Shown piece by piece: positions 19,735 through 29,345 of a DNA stretch of 64,000 bases (positions within the stretch are counted from its first letter, which is position 1; each line of letters starts with the position of its first letter). Source of the stretch: Fischerella muscicola PCC 7414 (GTDB lineage Bacteria; Cyanobacteriota; Cyanobacteriia; Cyanobacteriales; Nostocaceae); contig NZ_AJLK01000085.1 in assembly GCF_000317205.1 (NCBI RefSeq), positions 32,176-96,175 on the forward strand. Direction: 5' to 3'. The notes beneath the pieces were generated by a model. It was not told the DNA's origin. It saw only the letters and a list, made by a program, of their open reading frames with translations, and did not search any database. The position numbers and the translations under genes are program-made.

Positions 19735-19902
19735 TGGGTATTGGGGAGGTGGGAGATGGGGGGAGTGTGAGGAGTGTGAGGAGTAAACCACTAACTACTA
19801 ATGCACAGAGGCGATGTTCCTCGCGTCTCTACTAACTACTAACTACTAACCAACAACCAACAACTAACTTTGACATAAAGCAAAATCTTTCTTTGATGGT
19901 GC
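19735..19902. repeat. Repeat spacer with GTGTGAGGAGT copies before bamA
   Basis: The purC-bamA spacer holds GTGTGAGGAGT twice (19765-19775 and 19774-19784), a decayed GAGGCGA...TCGCGTCTC palindrome at about 19805-19830, and CTAACTACTAAC/CCAACAACCAAC heptamers. The GTGTGAGGAGT units are exact complements of the conserved Yfr1 sRNA loop. Confidence 0.75.
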
Positions 19903-22533
19903 GTGGAAGTGAAGAAAAATCAAAATAAAATGCGTTTATCTCCAGTTTTAATGACAATGGTGGCGATCGCCACACCTCTAAGCGGTTCGCTTCATGCTAA
20001 CGCGCAAATTGCAAATAATTCAAAAAAAACAGCAGATGTTGTTGTACCGACAACGAATCAAGACCAAGAAGTTGTCGCGGGATTGCCAACTACTGATACA
20101 ACACAAGAGGTAACAATCCCAACTTCTACTATTCCAAATACTACACAAACTTTTCAAGATACAACATCAACAGCAAGTCCAGAACAAGAAGTTTTTGAAG
20201 TATTTTCAGCAAAAGAGACGACACTAGAGTTAACAAGATTAACTAATAATAAGTCAGAAAATATACAATTATCTCCAAAAACAAAGCCAACAACACTTAG
20301 AACACAGACAACCAATCAACAAGTATCTGTTAGCACTCCCGGGGCGTCAGCACTAAAAACAACACCCCAGACCATAACATCAACAACCCCAAAAACTACA
20401 CAGAATTCTCCCACGATTATTCCTCAAAACACTCAACCGCCAAACAATCAACCACCAACAACAAACCAACAACCAACCAACAATCAACCACCAACCATCA
20501 ACCAACCACCAACCAACAACCAACAACCAACCAACCAACCACCAACCACCAACCAACCACCAACCAACAACCAACAACCAACCAACCAACAACCAACCAT
20601 CAACCAACAACCAACCAACAACCAACAACCAACCAACAACCAACCACCAACCAACAACCAACAACCAACAACAAACCAACAACCAACAACAGAAGCAGAA
20701 CCTCGGGTATTAGTATCAGAGGTTGTGATTAGGACGGAGACTGGACAACCACTACCAGCAGAACAAGAAAACCAAGTTTACGGGGTAATTCGGACTCAAC
20801 CAGGGCGGACGACAACGCGATCGCAACTGCAAGAAGATATTAATTCCGTCTTTGCTACTGGCTTTTTCTCAAATGTGCAAGCAGTGCCAGAAGATACACC
20901 ATTAGGGGTACGAGTCACATTTTTAGTTCAGTTAAACCCCACCCTCAGTCAAGTCAGAATTGATGCTAATCCTGGTACAAATGTACCTTCTGTACTGCCT
21001 CCAAATACTGTTAATCAAATCTTTAGCAACCAGTATGGAAGAATCTTGAACTTACGTGAATTACAAGAAGGCATTAAACAGTTACTTAAGGTATATCAAG
21101 ACCAAGGCTACGTATTAGCACAAGTAGTTGGATCACCACAGGTATCACCTGATGGAGTTGTCACCCTCACTGTGGCAGAAGGGGTTGTAGAAGATATTAG
21201 TGTCCAATATCGCAATAAAGAAGGTCAGGAAACAGACAAAGACGGAAAACCGATTAGGGGACGGACGCAGCCGTATATTGTTACACGGGAAATCCAATTA
21301 AAGCCCGGACAAGTATTCAACCGCAACATCATACAAAGAGATTTACAACGGGTCTACGGTCTAGGACTTTTTGAAGATGTGAATGTTTCCCTCAACCCTG
21401 GTACTAACCCCAGTCAAGTGGATGTCCAAGTCAATGTAGTTGAACGCAACAGCGGTTCCATCGCCGCCGGTGCAGGTATTAGTTCTGCTAGTGGATTGTT
21501 TGGTACTATCAGCTACCAAGAGCAAAACCTGAATGGCAGAAACCAAAAACTGGGGGCCGAGTTAGAAGTTGGTCAACGGGAATTGTTGTTTGATGTCCGC
21601 TTTACAGATCCTTGGATCGCTGGAGATCCATACCGAACTTCTTATACAGCAAACCTTTTCCGTAGTCGCTCAATTTCATTGATTTTTGAAGGAGAAGACG
21701 ATAACATCGAAACCTTTGAACCAGGTGAGGATGATGGTGATACCCCTCGGATTTTACGTTTAGGTGGCGGTATCAACTTTAGCCGTCCTTTGTCTAAAAA
21801 TCCCTATGAGCGTGCAGAATGGACAGCTTCAGCTGGTATAAGATATCAACGAGTTTCCACTCGTGATTCTGACGGTGATATCAGAGAGGAAGGAACAATC
21901 TATGAAAATGACCAGCCTACAGAAATCATTGAACTGACCGAATCTGGAACTGGTCAAGATGACTTGCTGACATTGCAATTAGCAGCAGTGCGTGATAAAC
22001 GTGACAATGCTTTGCAACCAACTAGAGGTTCCTTCTTCCGCTTAGGCTTGGAACAGTCCGTACCAGTAGGGCTAGGTAATATCTTCATGAGTAAGGTACG
22101 GGGTAGCTATAGCTACTATCTTCCCGTAAGATTCACTAACTTTACCAAAGGCGCACAAACTATTGCTTTCAACGTACAAGGAGGAACCATACTTGGTGAT
22201 GTACCTCCCTACGAAGCTTTTACTTTGGGTGGAAGTAACTCCGTTCGGGGCTATGAAGAGGGTGCATTAGCTAGTAGTAGTAGTTTCTTGCAAGCCACAG
22301 TTGAGTATCGCTTCCCTGTTTTCTCCGTAGTTAGCGGCGCTCTATTTTTTGATGCTGCTACTGACTTGGGAACGGAAACAGAGGCTGGAGATTTACTCGA
22401 TAAAAGCGGTAGTGGCTACGGCTATGGTCTTGGTGTGCGTGTGCAGTCCCCACTTGGCCCCATCCGCATAGACTACGGCTTCAACGATCAAGGAGATAGC
22501 CGCATCAATTTTGGTATTGGGGAAAGATTCTAA
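19903..22533 (+). CDS. bamA: Outer membrane assembly protein BamA/Omp85
   Basis: An 876-residue Omp85 protein that inserts beta-barrel proteins into the outer membrane. Order: signal peptide (the MRLSPVLMTMVAIATP stretch to about residue 35), a Thr/Gln-rich linker, a low-complexity Asn-Gln-Pro-Thr block at about 177-263, three POTRA domains at about 265-520, then a 16-strand barrel with the SVRGYEEG motif and a terminal Phe. GTG at 19903 is used as start, but ATG at 19930 directly before the signal peptide is also plausible. The low-complexity block is encoded by the same AACCAAC-type repeat DNA seen in spacers. It leads the lpxC-fabZ-lpxA-lpxB cluster. Confidence 0.93.
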   Translation: MEVKKNQNKMRLSPVLMTMVAIATPLSGSLHANAQIANNSKKTADVVVPTTNQDQEVVAGLPTTDTTQEVTIPTSTIPNTTQTFQDTTSTASPEQEVFEVFSAKETTLELTRLTNNKSENIQLSPKTKPTTLRTQTTNQQVSVSTPGASALKTTPQTITSTTPKTTQNSPTIIPQNTQPPNNQPPTTNQQPTNNQPPTINQPPTNNQQPTNQPPTTNQPPTNNQQPTNQQPTINQQPTNNQQPTNNQPPTNNQQPTTNQQPTTEAEPRVLVSEVVIRTETGQPLPAEQENQVYGVIRTQPGRTTTRSQLQEDINSVFATGFFSNVQAVPEDTPLGVRVTFLVQLNPTLSQVRIDANPGTNVPSVLPPNTVNQIFSNQYGRILNLRELQEGIKQLLKVYQDQGYVLAQVVGSPQVSPDGVVTLTVAEGVVEDISVQYRNKEGQETDKDGKPIRGRTQPYIVTREIQLKPGQVFNRNIIQRDLQRVYGLGLFEDVNVSLNPGTNPSQVDVQVNVVERNSGSIAAGAGISSASGLFGTISYQEQNLNGRNQKLGAELEVGQRELLFDVRFTDPWIAGDPYRTSYTANLFRSRSISLIFEGEDDNIETFEPGEDDGDTPRILRLGGGINFSRPLSKNPYERAEWTASAGIRYQRVSTRDSDGDIREEGTIYENDQPTEIIELTESGTGQDDLLTLQLAAVRDKRDNALQPTRGSFFRLGLEQSVPVGLGNIFMSKVRGSYSYYLPVRFTNFTKGAQTIAFNVQGGTILGDVPPYEAFTLGGSNSVRGYEEGALASSSSFLQATVEYRFPVFSVVSGALFFDAATDLGTETEAGDLLDKSGSGYGYGLGVRVQSPLGPIRIDYGFNDQGDSRINFGIGERF
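20436..20692. repeat. AACCAAC/AACAACC repeats inside bamA
   Basis: About 255 bases are made only of A and C with rare T, in units such as AACCAAC, AACAACC and CAACCACC, in frame with bamA and coding for Asn, Gln, Pro and Thr. The same units fill many spacers of the window (for example 42121-42230 on the other strand). Confidence 0.9.
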
Positions 22534-22645
22534 GTAGTCAAGAGTCAATAGTCCATAGTCCAGAGTCAATAGTCAATAGTCCAGACTTCTTAGACAATTG
22601 ACCATTGACCCTTGACAATTGACCATTGACCCTTAACTTAATTTT
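22534..22645. repeat. GTCAATA/GTCCAGA heptamers before lpxC
   Basis: The bamA-lpxC spacer begins with heptamers GTCAATA, GTCCATA, GTCCAGA repeated in register (about 22545-22590) and goes on with TTGACCATTGACCC units. No gene is seen. Confidence 0.75.
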
Positions 22646-23491
22646 ATGCAACAAACCCTCGCATCTGAAATTACTCTCACCGGAGTGGGACTGCATAGTG
22701 GTGTAACTACCCAAGTACGGATACTACCAGCCGGGGTAGACACTGGACGTTACTTTGTACGGGTAGATTTGCCCAACAATCCAATTATTCCAGCCCAAGT
22801 GCCTGCGGTTAGTCAAACTGTTCTGTCAACTCAGTTAGGTAAAGATGAGGAAAGTGTTCGGACTGTGGAGCATTTATTGGCTGCATTGGCGGGTATGGGT
22901 GTAGATAACGCCCGTATTGAAATTGACGGCCCAGAAGTACCACTGTTGGATGGTTCGGCAAAGATATGGGCAGAAAGTATTACTCAAGTGGGGTTAGTAT
23001 CGCAAACCTCAACTAAAAATTCTCAGGCTTTGTTCATTAATGAGCCGATATGGGTACGTCAGGATGATGCTTTCGTTTGCGCTTTCCCTGCACCAAGTAC
23101 TCGCTTTACCTACGGCATTGATTTTGAACTACCTGCTATTGGTAATCAATGGCACAGTTGGTCTCCAAGTTTTGAACCAGGAAAGTCTGATGCTAGCTTC
23201 ATCACAGAAATTGCCCTTGCCCGTACCTTCGGTTTACTACATCAAATTGAATACCTGCAAAAATCCGGGTTAATTAAGGGTGGAAGCTTAGAAAATGCTC
23301 TTGTATGTGGGCCTGATGGTTGGCTAAATCCACCATTAAGATTTGCAAATGAGCCAGTACGTCATAAAATTTTGGATCTAGTAGGAGATTTGAGTTTAAT
23401 AGGGCCTTTCCCCCATGCTCATTTTTTGGCATACAAAGCCAGCCACAATTTACACGTGCAACTGGCACAGAAAATTTGGGAATTGCGTTAA
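22646..23491 (+). CDS. lpxC: UDP-3-O-acyl-N-acetylglucosamine deacetylase
   Basis: A 281-residue zinc deacetylase, the committed step of lipid A synthesis. Zinc ligands are H76 (EHLLAAL), H240 and D244 (HKILDLVGD); H267 in KASHNLH is the general acid. The N-terminal TGVGLHSG motif is present. It lies between bamA and fabZ in the outer-membrane cluster on the plus strand. Confidence 0.96.
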   Translation: MQQTLASEITLTGVGLHSGVTTQVRILPAGVDTGRYFVRVDLPNNPIIPAQVPAVSQTVLSTQLGKDEESVRTVEHLLAALAGMGVDNARIEIDGPEVPLLDGSAKIWAESITQVGLVSQTSTKNSQALFINEPIWVRQDDAFVCAFPAPSTRFTYGIDFELPAIGNQWHSWSPSFEPGKSDASFITEIALARTFGLLHQIEYLQKSGLIKGGSLENALVCGPDGWLNPPLRFANEPVRHKILDLVGDLSLIGPFPHAHFLAYKASHNLHVQLAQKIWELR

Positions 23492-23606
23492 TTTTGTTCT
23501 TTGTTGAAAGTTGGTGGTTGTTTGGACAACCAACAACTAACAACTAACAACTAAATTAAATTCAATCACCTACAAGACCACAACTAAAAATCAACCCCAC
23601 CCATCA

Positions 23607-24137
23607 ATGGCAACCGTTACTGAAGTAAATTCTATCGATAACCCCACGTCAGCACCTATTCTGGAGCAGCCCGATTCTTCCACTACAAGTAACTCTGAAA
23701 CAAAAGTTACATTTACAGCGGAAGAAATTCAGAAACTTCTACCGCATCGCTATCCCTTTGCACTTGTAGACAAAATTATCGACTACACACCTGGGAAACG
23801 AGCTGTTGGCATTAAAAACGTCACAATTAACGAACCCCATTTTCAAGGGCATTTTCCAGGACGTCCAATTATGCCAGGTGTGCTGATCGTAGAAGCAATG
23901 GCCCAGGTTGGTGGTGTCGTAATGACACAAGTGCCACAATTGGAAGGCGGACTCTTTCTATTCGCTGGTATAGATAAAGTCCGCTTCCGTCGCCAAGTTG
24001 TTCCCGGTGATCAACTGCTTATGACTGTGGAACTGTTATGGATAAAACAACGTCGTTTCGGTAAGATGCAAGCTCGCGCCGAGGTTGACGGTCAGTTAGT
24101 TGCTGAAGGCGAATTAATGTTTTCCCTCGTAAGCTAA
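23607..24137 (+). CDS. fabZ: 3-hydroxyacyl-ACP dehydratase FabZ
   Basis: A 176-residue hot-dog fold dehydratase of type II fatty acid synthesis. Catalytic H82 ([13 protein letters not shown]) and E96 (VEAMAQ) are present, as is [14 protein letters not shown]. The N-terminal 35 residues (Ser/Thr/Pro-rich) are not part of the fold. It competes with lipid A synthesis for 3-hydroxyacyl-ACP, which explains its place between lpxC and lpxA. Confidence 0.96.
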   Translation: MATVTEVNSIDNPTSAPILEQPDSSTTSNSETKVTFTAEEIQKLLPHRYPFALVDKIIDYTPGKRAVGIKNVTINEPHFQGHFPGRPIMPGVLIVEAMAQVGGVVMTQVPQLEGGLFLFAGIDKVRFRRQVVPGDQLLMTVELLWIKQRRFGKMQARAEVDGQLVAEGELMFSLVS

Positions 24138-24288
24138 AAATTTATTCTCGTGGTAGAGGCATTACCGTGAAGCGCCTCTACAAAATTTTGTATTAGGGAT
24201 ATCAGCAACAATAAACAACAACTGTTACAGTCTGATTTCCATATATTCACTGCCCTCACACCTGTACCAATTTGATGCTTTCGGCTAC

Positions 24289-24316
24289 TGAACTCAGACG
24301 CTCCGTGGCGCGTCTG
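24289..24316. repeat. Decayed palindrome of the AGACGTGCC family
   Basis: CAGACGC and GCGCGTCTG frame TCCGTG before lpxA. The ends match the AGACGTGCCATGGCACGTCT palindrome family, with a changed centre. A related hairpin TAGAGGC...GCGCCTCTA lies at about 24152-24181. Confidence 0.6.
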
Positions 24317-24356
24317 GCAAAAAACTTAGCACGCTTACTGTTCTGGAGATGCACCC

Positions 24357-25178
24357 TTGAAAACGCTTATTCATCCAACTGCTGTAATTCATCCTAACGC
24401 GGAGCTGCACCCGACAGTGGAAGTCGGTGCCTATGCTGTGATTGGTGGGCATGTGAAAGTAGGCCCTGACACTACAATTGGCGCTCATGTAGTGCTGGAT
24501 GGGCCTGTGGAAATCGGAGCGCGAAATCAAATTTTTCCGGGGGCTGCCATTGGTATGGAACCCCAAGACCGAAAATACGCTGGTGAAACTAGCTGGGTCA
24601 AAATTGGTAACGACAATCGCATTCGCGAATACGTGACAATTAACCGTGCTACTGGTTTAGGTGAAGCCACGATGATTGGTAACGGCAATCTGCTAATGGC
24701 TTACGTCCATGTGGCACATAACTGTGTAATAGAAGACTCTGTGACTATTTCCAATGCGGTAGCGATCGCAGGTCATGTTCATATTGAGTCACGAGCAACA
24801 ATCAGTGGAGTTCTAGGTATCCATCAATTTGTGCATATTGGTAAGCACGCGATGGTAGGAGGAATGAGCCGTATTGACCGGGATGTTCCACCATATATGT
24901 TGGTGGAGGGAAATCCTACACGAGTGCGATCGCTCAACCTCGTAGGACTCAAACGCGCTGGTTTGTCTGCTACTGACTTACAAATATTGAAAAAAGCCTT
25001 CCGTATTCTCTACCGTTCAGATTTACTCTTTAAAGATGCTTTAGAAGAACTAGAACTTTTGGGAGATACAGAACATTTACAGCACTTGCGTCGTTTTCTC
25101 CTACTTTCGCAAATGCCAGGAAGACGCGGTTTAATTCCTGGAAAAGTAAAAGCAAACAGTAGAGATGATGAGTCTTGA
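24357..25178 (+). CDS. lpxA: Acyl-ACP-UDP-N-acetylglucosamine O-acyltransferase
   Basis: A 273-residue left-handed beta-helix acyltransferase with hexapeptide repeats, first step of lipid A synthesis. H118 and H121 in YVHVAHNC match the catalytic pair; NRIREYVTINRAT and GVLGIHQFVHIG are typical. The start is TTG at 24357 with GGAG 9 bases upstream; there is no usable ATG. About the last 70 residues form the helical C-terminal domain. Confidence 0.95.
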   Translation: MKTLIHPTAVIHPNAELHPTVEVGAYAVIGGHVKVGPDTTIGAHVVLDGPVEIGARNQIFPGAAIGMEPQDRKYAGETSWVKIGNDNRIREYVTINRATGLGEATMIGNGNLLMAYVHVAHNCVIEDSVTISNAVAIAGHVHIESRATISGVLGIHQFVHIGKHAMVGGMSRIDRDVPPYMLVEGNPTRVRSLNLVGLKRAGLSATDLQILKKAFRILYRSDLLFKDALEELELLGDTEHLQHLRRFLLLSQMPGRRGLIPGKVKANSRDDES

Positions 25179-25374
25179 AAATAAGGGATCGGGGACTGGG
25201 GAGAGGGGACAAGGGAGACACGGAAGACAAGGGAGACAAGGGAGAATTATTTCACAAGTTTCTTTCCCATGCTCATTACCCGTTCCCCTTTCCCCGTTGC
25301 CCCTAATCCCCACTCCTTACAGTCGTGGGGGCCCCAAGTTCCTCAATTCCCAATCCCCGATACCCAATTTCAAA
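25179..25374. repeat. Repeat-filled lpxA-lpxB spacer
   Basis: It is made of GGGAGACAAGGGAGA units on one side and CCCCTAATCCCCACTCC...GGGGGCCCC on the other, a decayed copy of the GC-rich repeat seen at 35821 and 43093. It makes a false N-terminal extension of lpxB. Confidence 0.75.
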
Positions 25375-26535
25375 ATGCGAATATTTATTAGTACTGGTGA
25401 AGTGTCTGGCGATTTGCAGGGGTCGCTATTGGTGGCTGCACTACGAAAGCAAGCGATTGCTGCTGGGTTGGAATTAGAAATTGTGGCGCTTGGTGGTGAC
25501 AAAATGGCGGCAGCAGGAGCAATTTTGCTGGGTAATACCAGCGAAATTGGTTCTTTTGGTCTGTTGGAATCTCTACCTTTTGTACTGCCAACTCTGCAAG
25601 TCCAGCGCCGGGCGATCGCCTATCTCAAGCAAAACCCGCCTGATTTGGTAGTGTTGATTGACTACATGGGGCCAAATCTCGGTATCGGCAATTATCTTCG
25701 CCGCCAAATGCCGCAAGTCCCGATTGTATATTATATTGCTCCCCAAGTTTGGGTTTCTTCAATTACTCTTGGTAATACAGAGCGGATTATTCATGTTAGT
25801 GATAAATTATTAGCTATTTTCCCTGAAGAAGCACGTTACTTTCAAGACAAGGGTGCAAAAGTTACTTGGGTCGGTCATCCACTTGTAGACAGAATAGAAC
25901 AATTTCCCAGCCGAGAAGCAGCACGCAGGCAGTTGGGAATTGCCGATGATGCGACTGCTGTGGCACTTTTACCTGCCTCCCGTCATCAAGAACTCAAGTA
26001 TCTTTTACCTGTAATGTTCCAAGCGGCACAAATAATGCAAGCTAAACTGCCGCAAGTACATTTCTGGATTCCCTTATCTCTAGAAATATACCGGAAAAGA
26101 ATAGAAAAAGAAATACAACGGTATGGTTTACAAGCCACTGTAGTTTCTGGTCAACAACAACAAGTACTCGCTGCTGCTGATTTAGCAATTACTAAATGCG
26201 GGACTGTAAATTTAGAACTTGCCTTGTTAAAAGTGCCACAGGTGGTTGTTTATCGCCTCAGCCCGTTTACTTATTGGGTTGCTCGTAATATCCTCAAAAT
26301 AACTTTTCCCTTTGCCTCGCCAGTTAACTTGATGGTAATGAACGGAATAGTGCCAGAATTTATCCAAGAACAAGCGTCGCCAGAGAATATTATTCAAGCA
26401 GCAATGGAATTTTTGCTCAACCAGGAACGTAAACAGCAAATCCAAGCAGATTATCAACAAATGCAACGGTCTGTGGGAGAATTGGGGGTGTGCGATCGCG
26501 CCGCTAGAGAAATTTTGCAAATGCTATATCACTAA
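25375..26535 (+). CDS. lpxB: Lipid-A-disaccharide synthase
   Basis: A 386-residue GT19 glycosyltransferase joining UDP-2,3-diacylglucosamine and lipid X. It starts MRIFISTGEVSGDLQG at the ATG at 25375. The frame is open 70 codons further upstream, but that part is encoded by repeat DNA and is not credible protein. Marks are STGEVSGD, YYIAPQVWV, LLPASRHQE and TKCGTVNLELALL. It ends the outer-membrane cluster and overlaps the converging small gene by 12 bases. Confidence 0.95.
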   Translation: MRIFISTGEVSGDLQGSLLVAALRKQAIAAGLELEIVALGGDKMAAAGAILLGNTSEIGSFGLLESLPFVLPTLQVQRRAIAYLKQNPPDLVVLIDYMGPNLGIGNYLRRQMPQVPIVYYIAPQVWVSSITLGNTERIIHVSDKLLAIFPEEARYFQDKGAKVTWVGHPLVDRIEQFPSREAARRQLGIADDATAVALLPASRHQELKYLLPVMFQAAQIMQAKLPQVHFWIPLSLEIYRKRIEKEIQRYGLQATVVSGQQQQVLAAADLAITKCGTVNLELALLKVPQVVVYRLSPFTYWVARNILKITFPFASPVNLMVMNGIVPEFIQEQASPENIIQAAMEFLLNQERKQQIQADYQQMQRSVGELGVCDRAAREILQMLYH

Positions 26536-26784
26536 AAATAAAGCAATGAGAATAAGGCTGAGGAAAATAGCGAACAAAATAGCATATTCGACTCGGCGAC
26601 TGATTATTCCGACAGCTGCAATAATAGCGATCGCAAGGCTGAAAATACCAATATACTGTTCTTTTTGTAAACCTTTAGCAATCAGTGGATCTTGCTGCTG
26701 ATTATTTGGTAGCGGGGTTTCTAAAATTTGTGGTGCTAAATAATTTGAGTGATGATTAAGCAATTTTTGATTGTAAATATTCAT
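26524..26784 (-). CDS. Small membrane protein of unknown function
   Basis: An 86-residue protein. The first 40 residues are polar, with Asn and Gln; two hydrophobic helices follow at about 44-61 (IGIFSLAIAIIAAVGIIS) and 65-86. Between them is a short Arg-rich turn (RRVEY). I do not recognise a family. Its stop lies inside the 3' end of lpxB, on the other strand. Confidence 0.55.
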   Translation of the reverse strand: MNIYNQKLLNHHSNYLAPQILETPLPNNQQQDPLIAKGLQKEQYIGIFSLAIAIIAAVGIISRRVEYAILFAIFLSLILIALFLVI

Positions 26785-26950
26785 AATTATTTTTTACGAT
26801 TAATACACATGTAGTGGCGCCTCAGCCTTAAAACGTTGGGTGCAAAAAACCTATAAAATCTAAAAGTAAACTATTCTGTGATGACTCAAGTCAATAAATT
26901 AAGCTTGCCGCGCTAGTAGTGGTTCATCGCATTAATTTTGCTGGGCTACA

Positions 26951-26983
26951 AGATCCCCGACTTCTTGAAGAAGTCGGGGATCT
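26951..26983. repeat. 33-bp dispersed palindrome, copy 2
   Basis: AGATCCCCGACTTCTT and its complement form a perfect 16-bp stem around a single base. Same length as the other three copies. Confidence 0.95.
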
Positions 26984-27192
26984 GACCCCTCACAACTTCT
27001 CATAACTTTTGCGATAGACCAGTAGTAGTTTGTTCCATTAATTTTGATGGGTAGACTAAATTTTACAATTAACCTTCTTTTCCTCTAAATAATTGGTATA
27101 ATTACAAACTAAACTTTAATATATTAAATTCATCTACCTATAGAAATATTGTGTTATTGGAGTAAAAGAGAATACATAAGATTAAAAATTAA

Positions 27193-27215
27193 AAAAGCCC
27201 TTGTTTTGGGCTTTT
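27193..27215. terminator. Bidirectional terminator
   Basis: AAAAGCCC and GGGCTTTT form an 8-bp stem with A/T runs on both sides. It lies 116 bases after the stop of the minus-strand gene at 27331 and could also stop plus-strand transcription from lpxB. Confidence 0.65.
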
Positions 27216-27330
27216 GTCTTCATTTGGTATGATTCCTGTATTTCTGTCATTCTCAAAATATAAATGTGTCCAAAAAATATGGTAAGAAGCTGATTTTGAA
27301 GATATAACAAGCGTAACTCAATCAATCTTC

Positions 27331-27891
27331 TTATTTACAATGATTTGTATTTTTACCTTGCAAATTACTTTGGACAATACATCCTTGTTTTTTAAATAGA
27401 TAGTTTTCTCCAATCAGATAAATACTGACAAAGACTAAAGGTATAACTATAAATTTTGGGCTAAGTGCTTTTTGAGAAAAAGATAAAGTTTTTTTAAAAA
27501 TAGATTTATTAACGTTTATGTTATTAAGTTGTTTTGCTTTTACTAAAACATTACTTGTCGGTTGCTTTCCCGAAGATAGGGAAGTATATTTTGGTTGCAA
27601 TTCTAAATTTAATACTTGACTCCAACAAGGAAAACTTTTTCCTTGTTGAAATCCGTCAACTTTAACTTTTTTAATAGATTCAGACCTTAAGCCAATTATT
27701 TCTTGACGTACGTATTTCACCAAATTTTGTTTATCTGGTATTTGGTTAGATTCTAATCTCACCCGTAAATAACCATTTTTAATACTAACTTTCACTATGA
27801 CATTTTTTAGCTGTAATTGGCTGTTCATCAAAGATGTTATAGCTTGAACATCGCCTTGTCTTGCAAGTTCAAAAATTTTTACTTGTGTCAT
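27331..27891 (-). CDS. Conserved cyanobacterial protein with a C-terminal membrane helix
   Basis: A 186-residue protein. Residues 1-110 (IFELARQGDVQAITSLMN, then VSIKNGYLRVRLES, and SIKKVKVDGFQQGKSFPCWSQ) match a domain found in many uncharacterised cyanobacterial proteins. A linker then leads to a hydrophobic helix at about 146-162 (FIVIPLVFVSIYLIGE). It is probably a tail-anchored or single-pass membrane protein. The role is unknown. Confidence 0.65.
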   Translation of the reverse strand: MTQVKIFELARQGDVQAITSLMNSQLQLKNVIVKVSIKNGYLRVRLESNQIPDKQNLVKYVRQEIIGLRSESIKKVKVDGFQQGKSFPCWSQVLNLELQPKYTSLSSGKQPTSNVLVKAKQLNNINVNKSIFKKTLSFSQKALSPKFIVIPLVFVSIYLIGENYLFKKQGCIVQSNLQGKNTNHCK

Positions 27892-28079
27892 AAATGATTG
27901 CAGTGAAGAGCTAAAAACATACCTGCTGCATAAAATATAACCTTATATCTAAAATTATTTCTTCAGTGTTTTTACTAAAATTTTAGATACAAAGATGTTA
28001 TGAGCAGCATCGTTGACTTTACTTTTTAGCCACCCCTAAATCTAAATTTAATATAGTTTCTACAAACTTTATAAATGCT

Positions 28080-29147
28080 TTAATTACTACCCGTAGCATA
28101 TTGCTGAGCAAAGTCCCGATGAATTTGGTATTGTATAATTTTTTGCTGAGCCATGCCATAATTAGAGCTAGTGTATGGTACAGTTTTTAAAAGAGCGATC
28201 GCTTCGTCCCAATTTTCGACAACTATCTTCCACTCATCTTCAGATTGTGCTAGCTTTGCCAGTTTTGCTGTACGTCTAGCTTGATTAATTGCCTGGAGAT
28301 AATTATCCTTTGGTTTGACTTCATTAGCAGTGAGTGTTGATGAATTTTGAGCAGGGACATTTGCTGAGATACTTTGCCTAACTTCTGGCAATTTAGCAAA
28401 TGAATATAGCCATAGAGCGACCAAGGGAATAAAAACAAATGTAAATATTTGCCTGGATGTTTTGCGAGATTTATTAAAGCTAAAGAACCCTGATTTCTTT
28501 TTAGTTACTTCTTCCGTTTTTGGTATTTCAGTGACATCAACCTCCGGTTGTGGGTTATTAGTTGGAAGTGTATCTGCTACCGAGACATTTGGACTTTCAG
28601 CTTGAAAATTAACATTATTACCAAAAACCAAACGACACTTAAATAAATACTCAATTTGGTAAAAAGCAGCAGCACTAATCAGCCAGATCACAGCAAACAT
28701 AGCTTTGAGCTTACTGTAATGTTGGCCAGATTCAGCTATCACCTGACTATAGTTCAGCTGGAATAAAGGTAAAAGAGGGGTACAAATTAAAATCGCTGTC
28801 AGTGTAGATAAAACAAGTACCAACCAGCCATATAAACTTTCTCTCCAACTGATCAATCCCGGGAAAAACCCTTGAATTACATTAATTTTTTCTCCTGGAA
28901 TAGCAGGAATAAAGCGACTGAAAAAAAAGTGATGCAGAAAAGCGATCGCTGGTATGGGTAATATAAGTACAAATATTGCCAAGAGTGTAGCTGACTCAGG
29001 TTTGTCTGACCATTTTGCTAAGTTTAGCCACAAGTCATTATCGCGCCGGATCATGGTTACAAACCCAGTCATTACCACAGATAGAATTAGGGCATTCAGC
29101 CATGCATTAGGGTGGGGCAACCATTTCCATAATCTAAACTTGTTCAT
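28080..29147 (-). CDS. Multi-pass membrane protein of unknown function
   Basis: A 355-residue protein. Hydrophobic segments are at about 16-34, 54-74, 106-132, 148-166 and 234-250. A polar linker with Thr, Pro, Glu and Lys lies at about 182-232. The C-terminal 75 residues (INQARRTAKLAKLAQSEDEW, then WDEAIALLKTVP) form a helical domain like those seen at the end of other cyanobacterial proteins that have TPR-like repeats. No enzyme motif is seen. Confidence 0.6.
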   Translation of the reverse strand: MNKFRLWKWLPHPNAWLNALILSVVMTGFVTMIRRDNDLWLNLAKWSDKPESATLLAIFVLILPIPAIAFLHHFFFSRFIPAIPGEKINVIQGFFPGLISWRESLYGWLVLVLSTLTAILICTPLLPLFQLNYSQVIAESGQHYSKLKAMFAVIWLISAAAFYQIEYLFKCRLVFGNNVNFQAESPNVSVADTLPTNNPQPEVDVTEIPKTEEVTKKKSGFFSFNKSRKTSRQIFTFVFIPLVALWLYSFAKLPEVRQSISANVPAQNSSTLTANEVKPKDNYLQAINQARRTAKLAKLAQSEDEWKIVVENWDEAIALLKTVPYTSSNYGMAQQKIIQYQIHRDFAQQYATGSN

Positions 29148-29345
29148 ATAAAACAGATATCTTTAGACGAGATAGACGTTTATAGGCTGTAACTTTAACA
29201 TCTTTATTGCCAAAATATTCACCTATGTGGTAAGAAAGCAAAATTTTTTCAGTGCATGAGATGATACAACAATCCTTTTACCCTCTGCCCTCTGCCTTTC
29301 TTCGGTAAAGTAAGGAAAAATCTTAACCTAAATAGAAATACTGAC

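Larger units (their letters stand above)
26785..27330. other. Gene-free spacer with palindrome and terminator
   Basis: No gene is seen. It contains copy 2 of the 33-bp palindrome and the hairpin at 27193-27215. The rest is AT-rich. Confidence 0.55.

Noticed and set aside
20380..20682. Minus-strand 100-residue frame rich in Trp, Leu, Val and Gly
   Set aside because: It is the reverse of the Asn/Gln/Pro repeat in bamA and has no start context.
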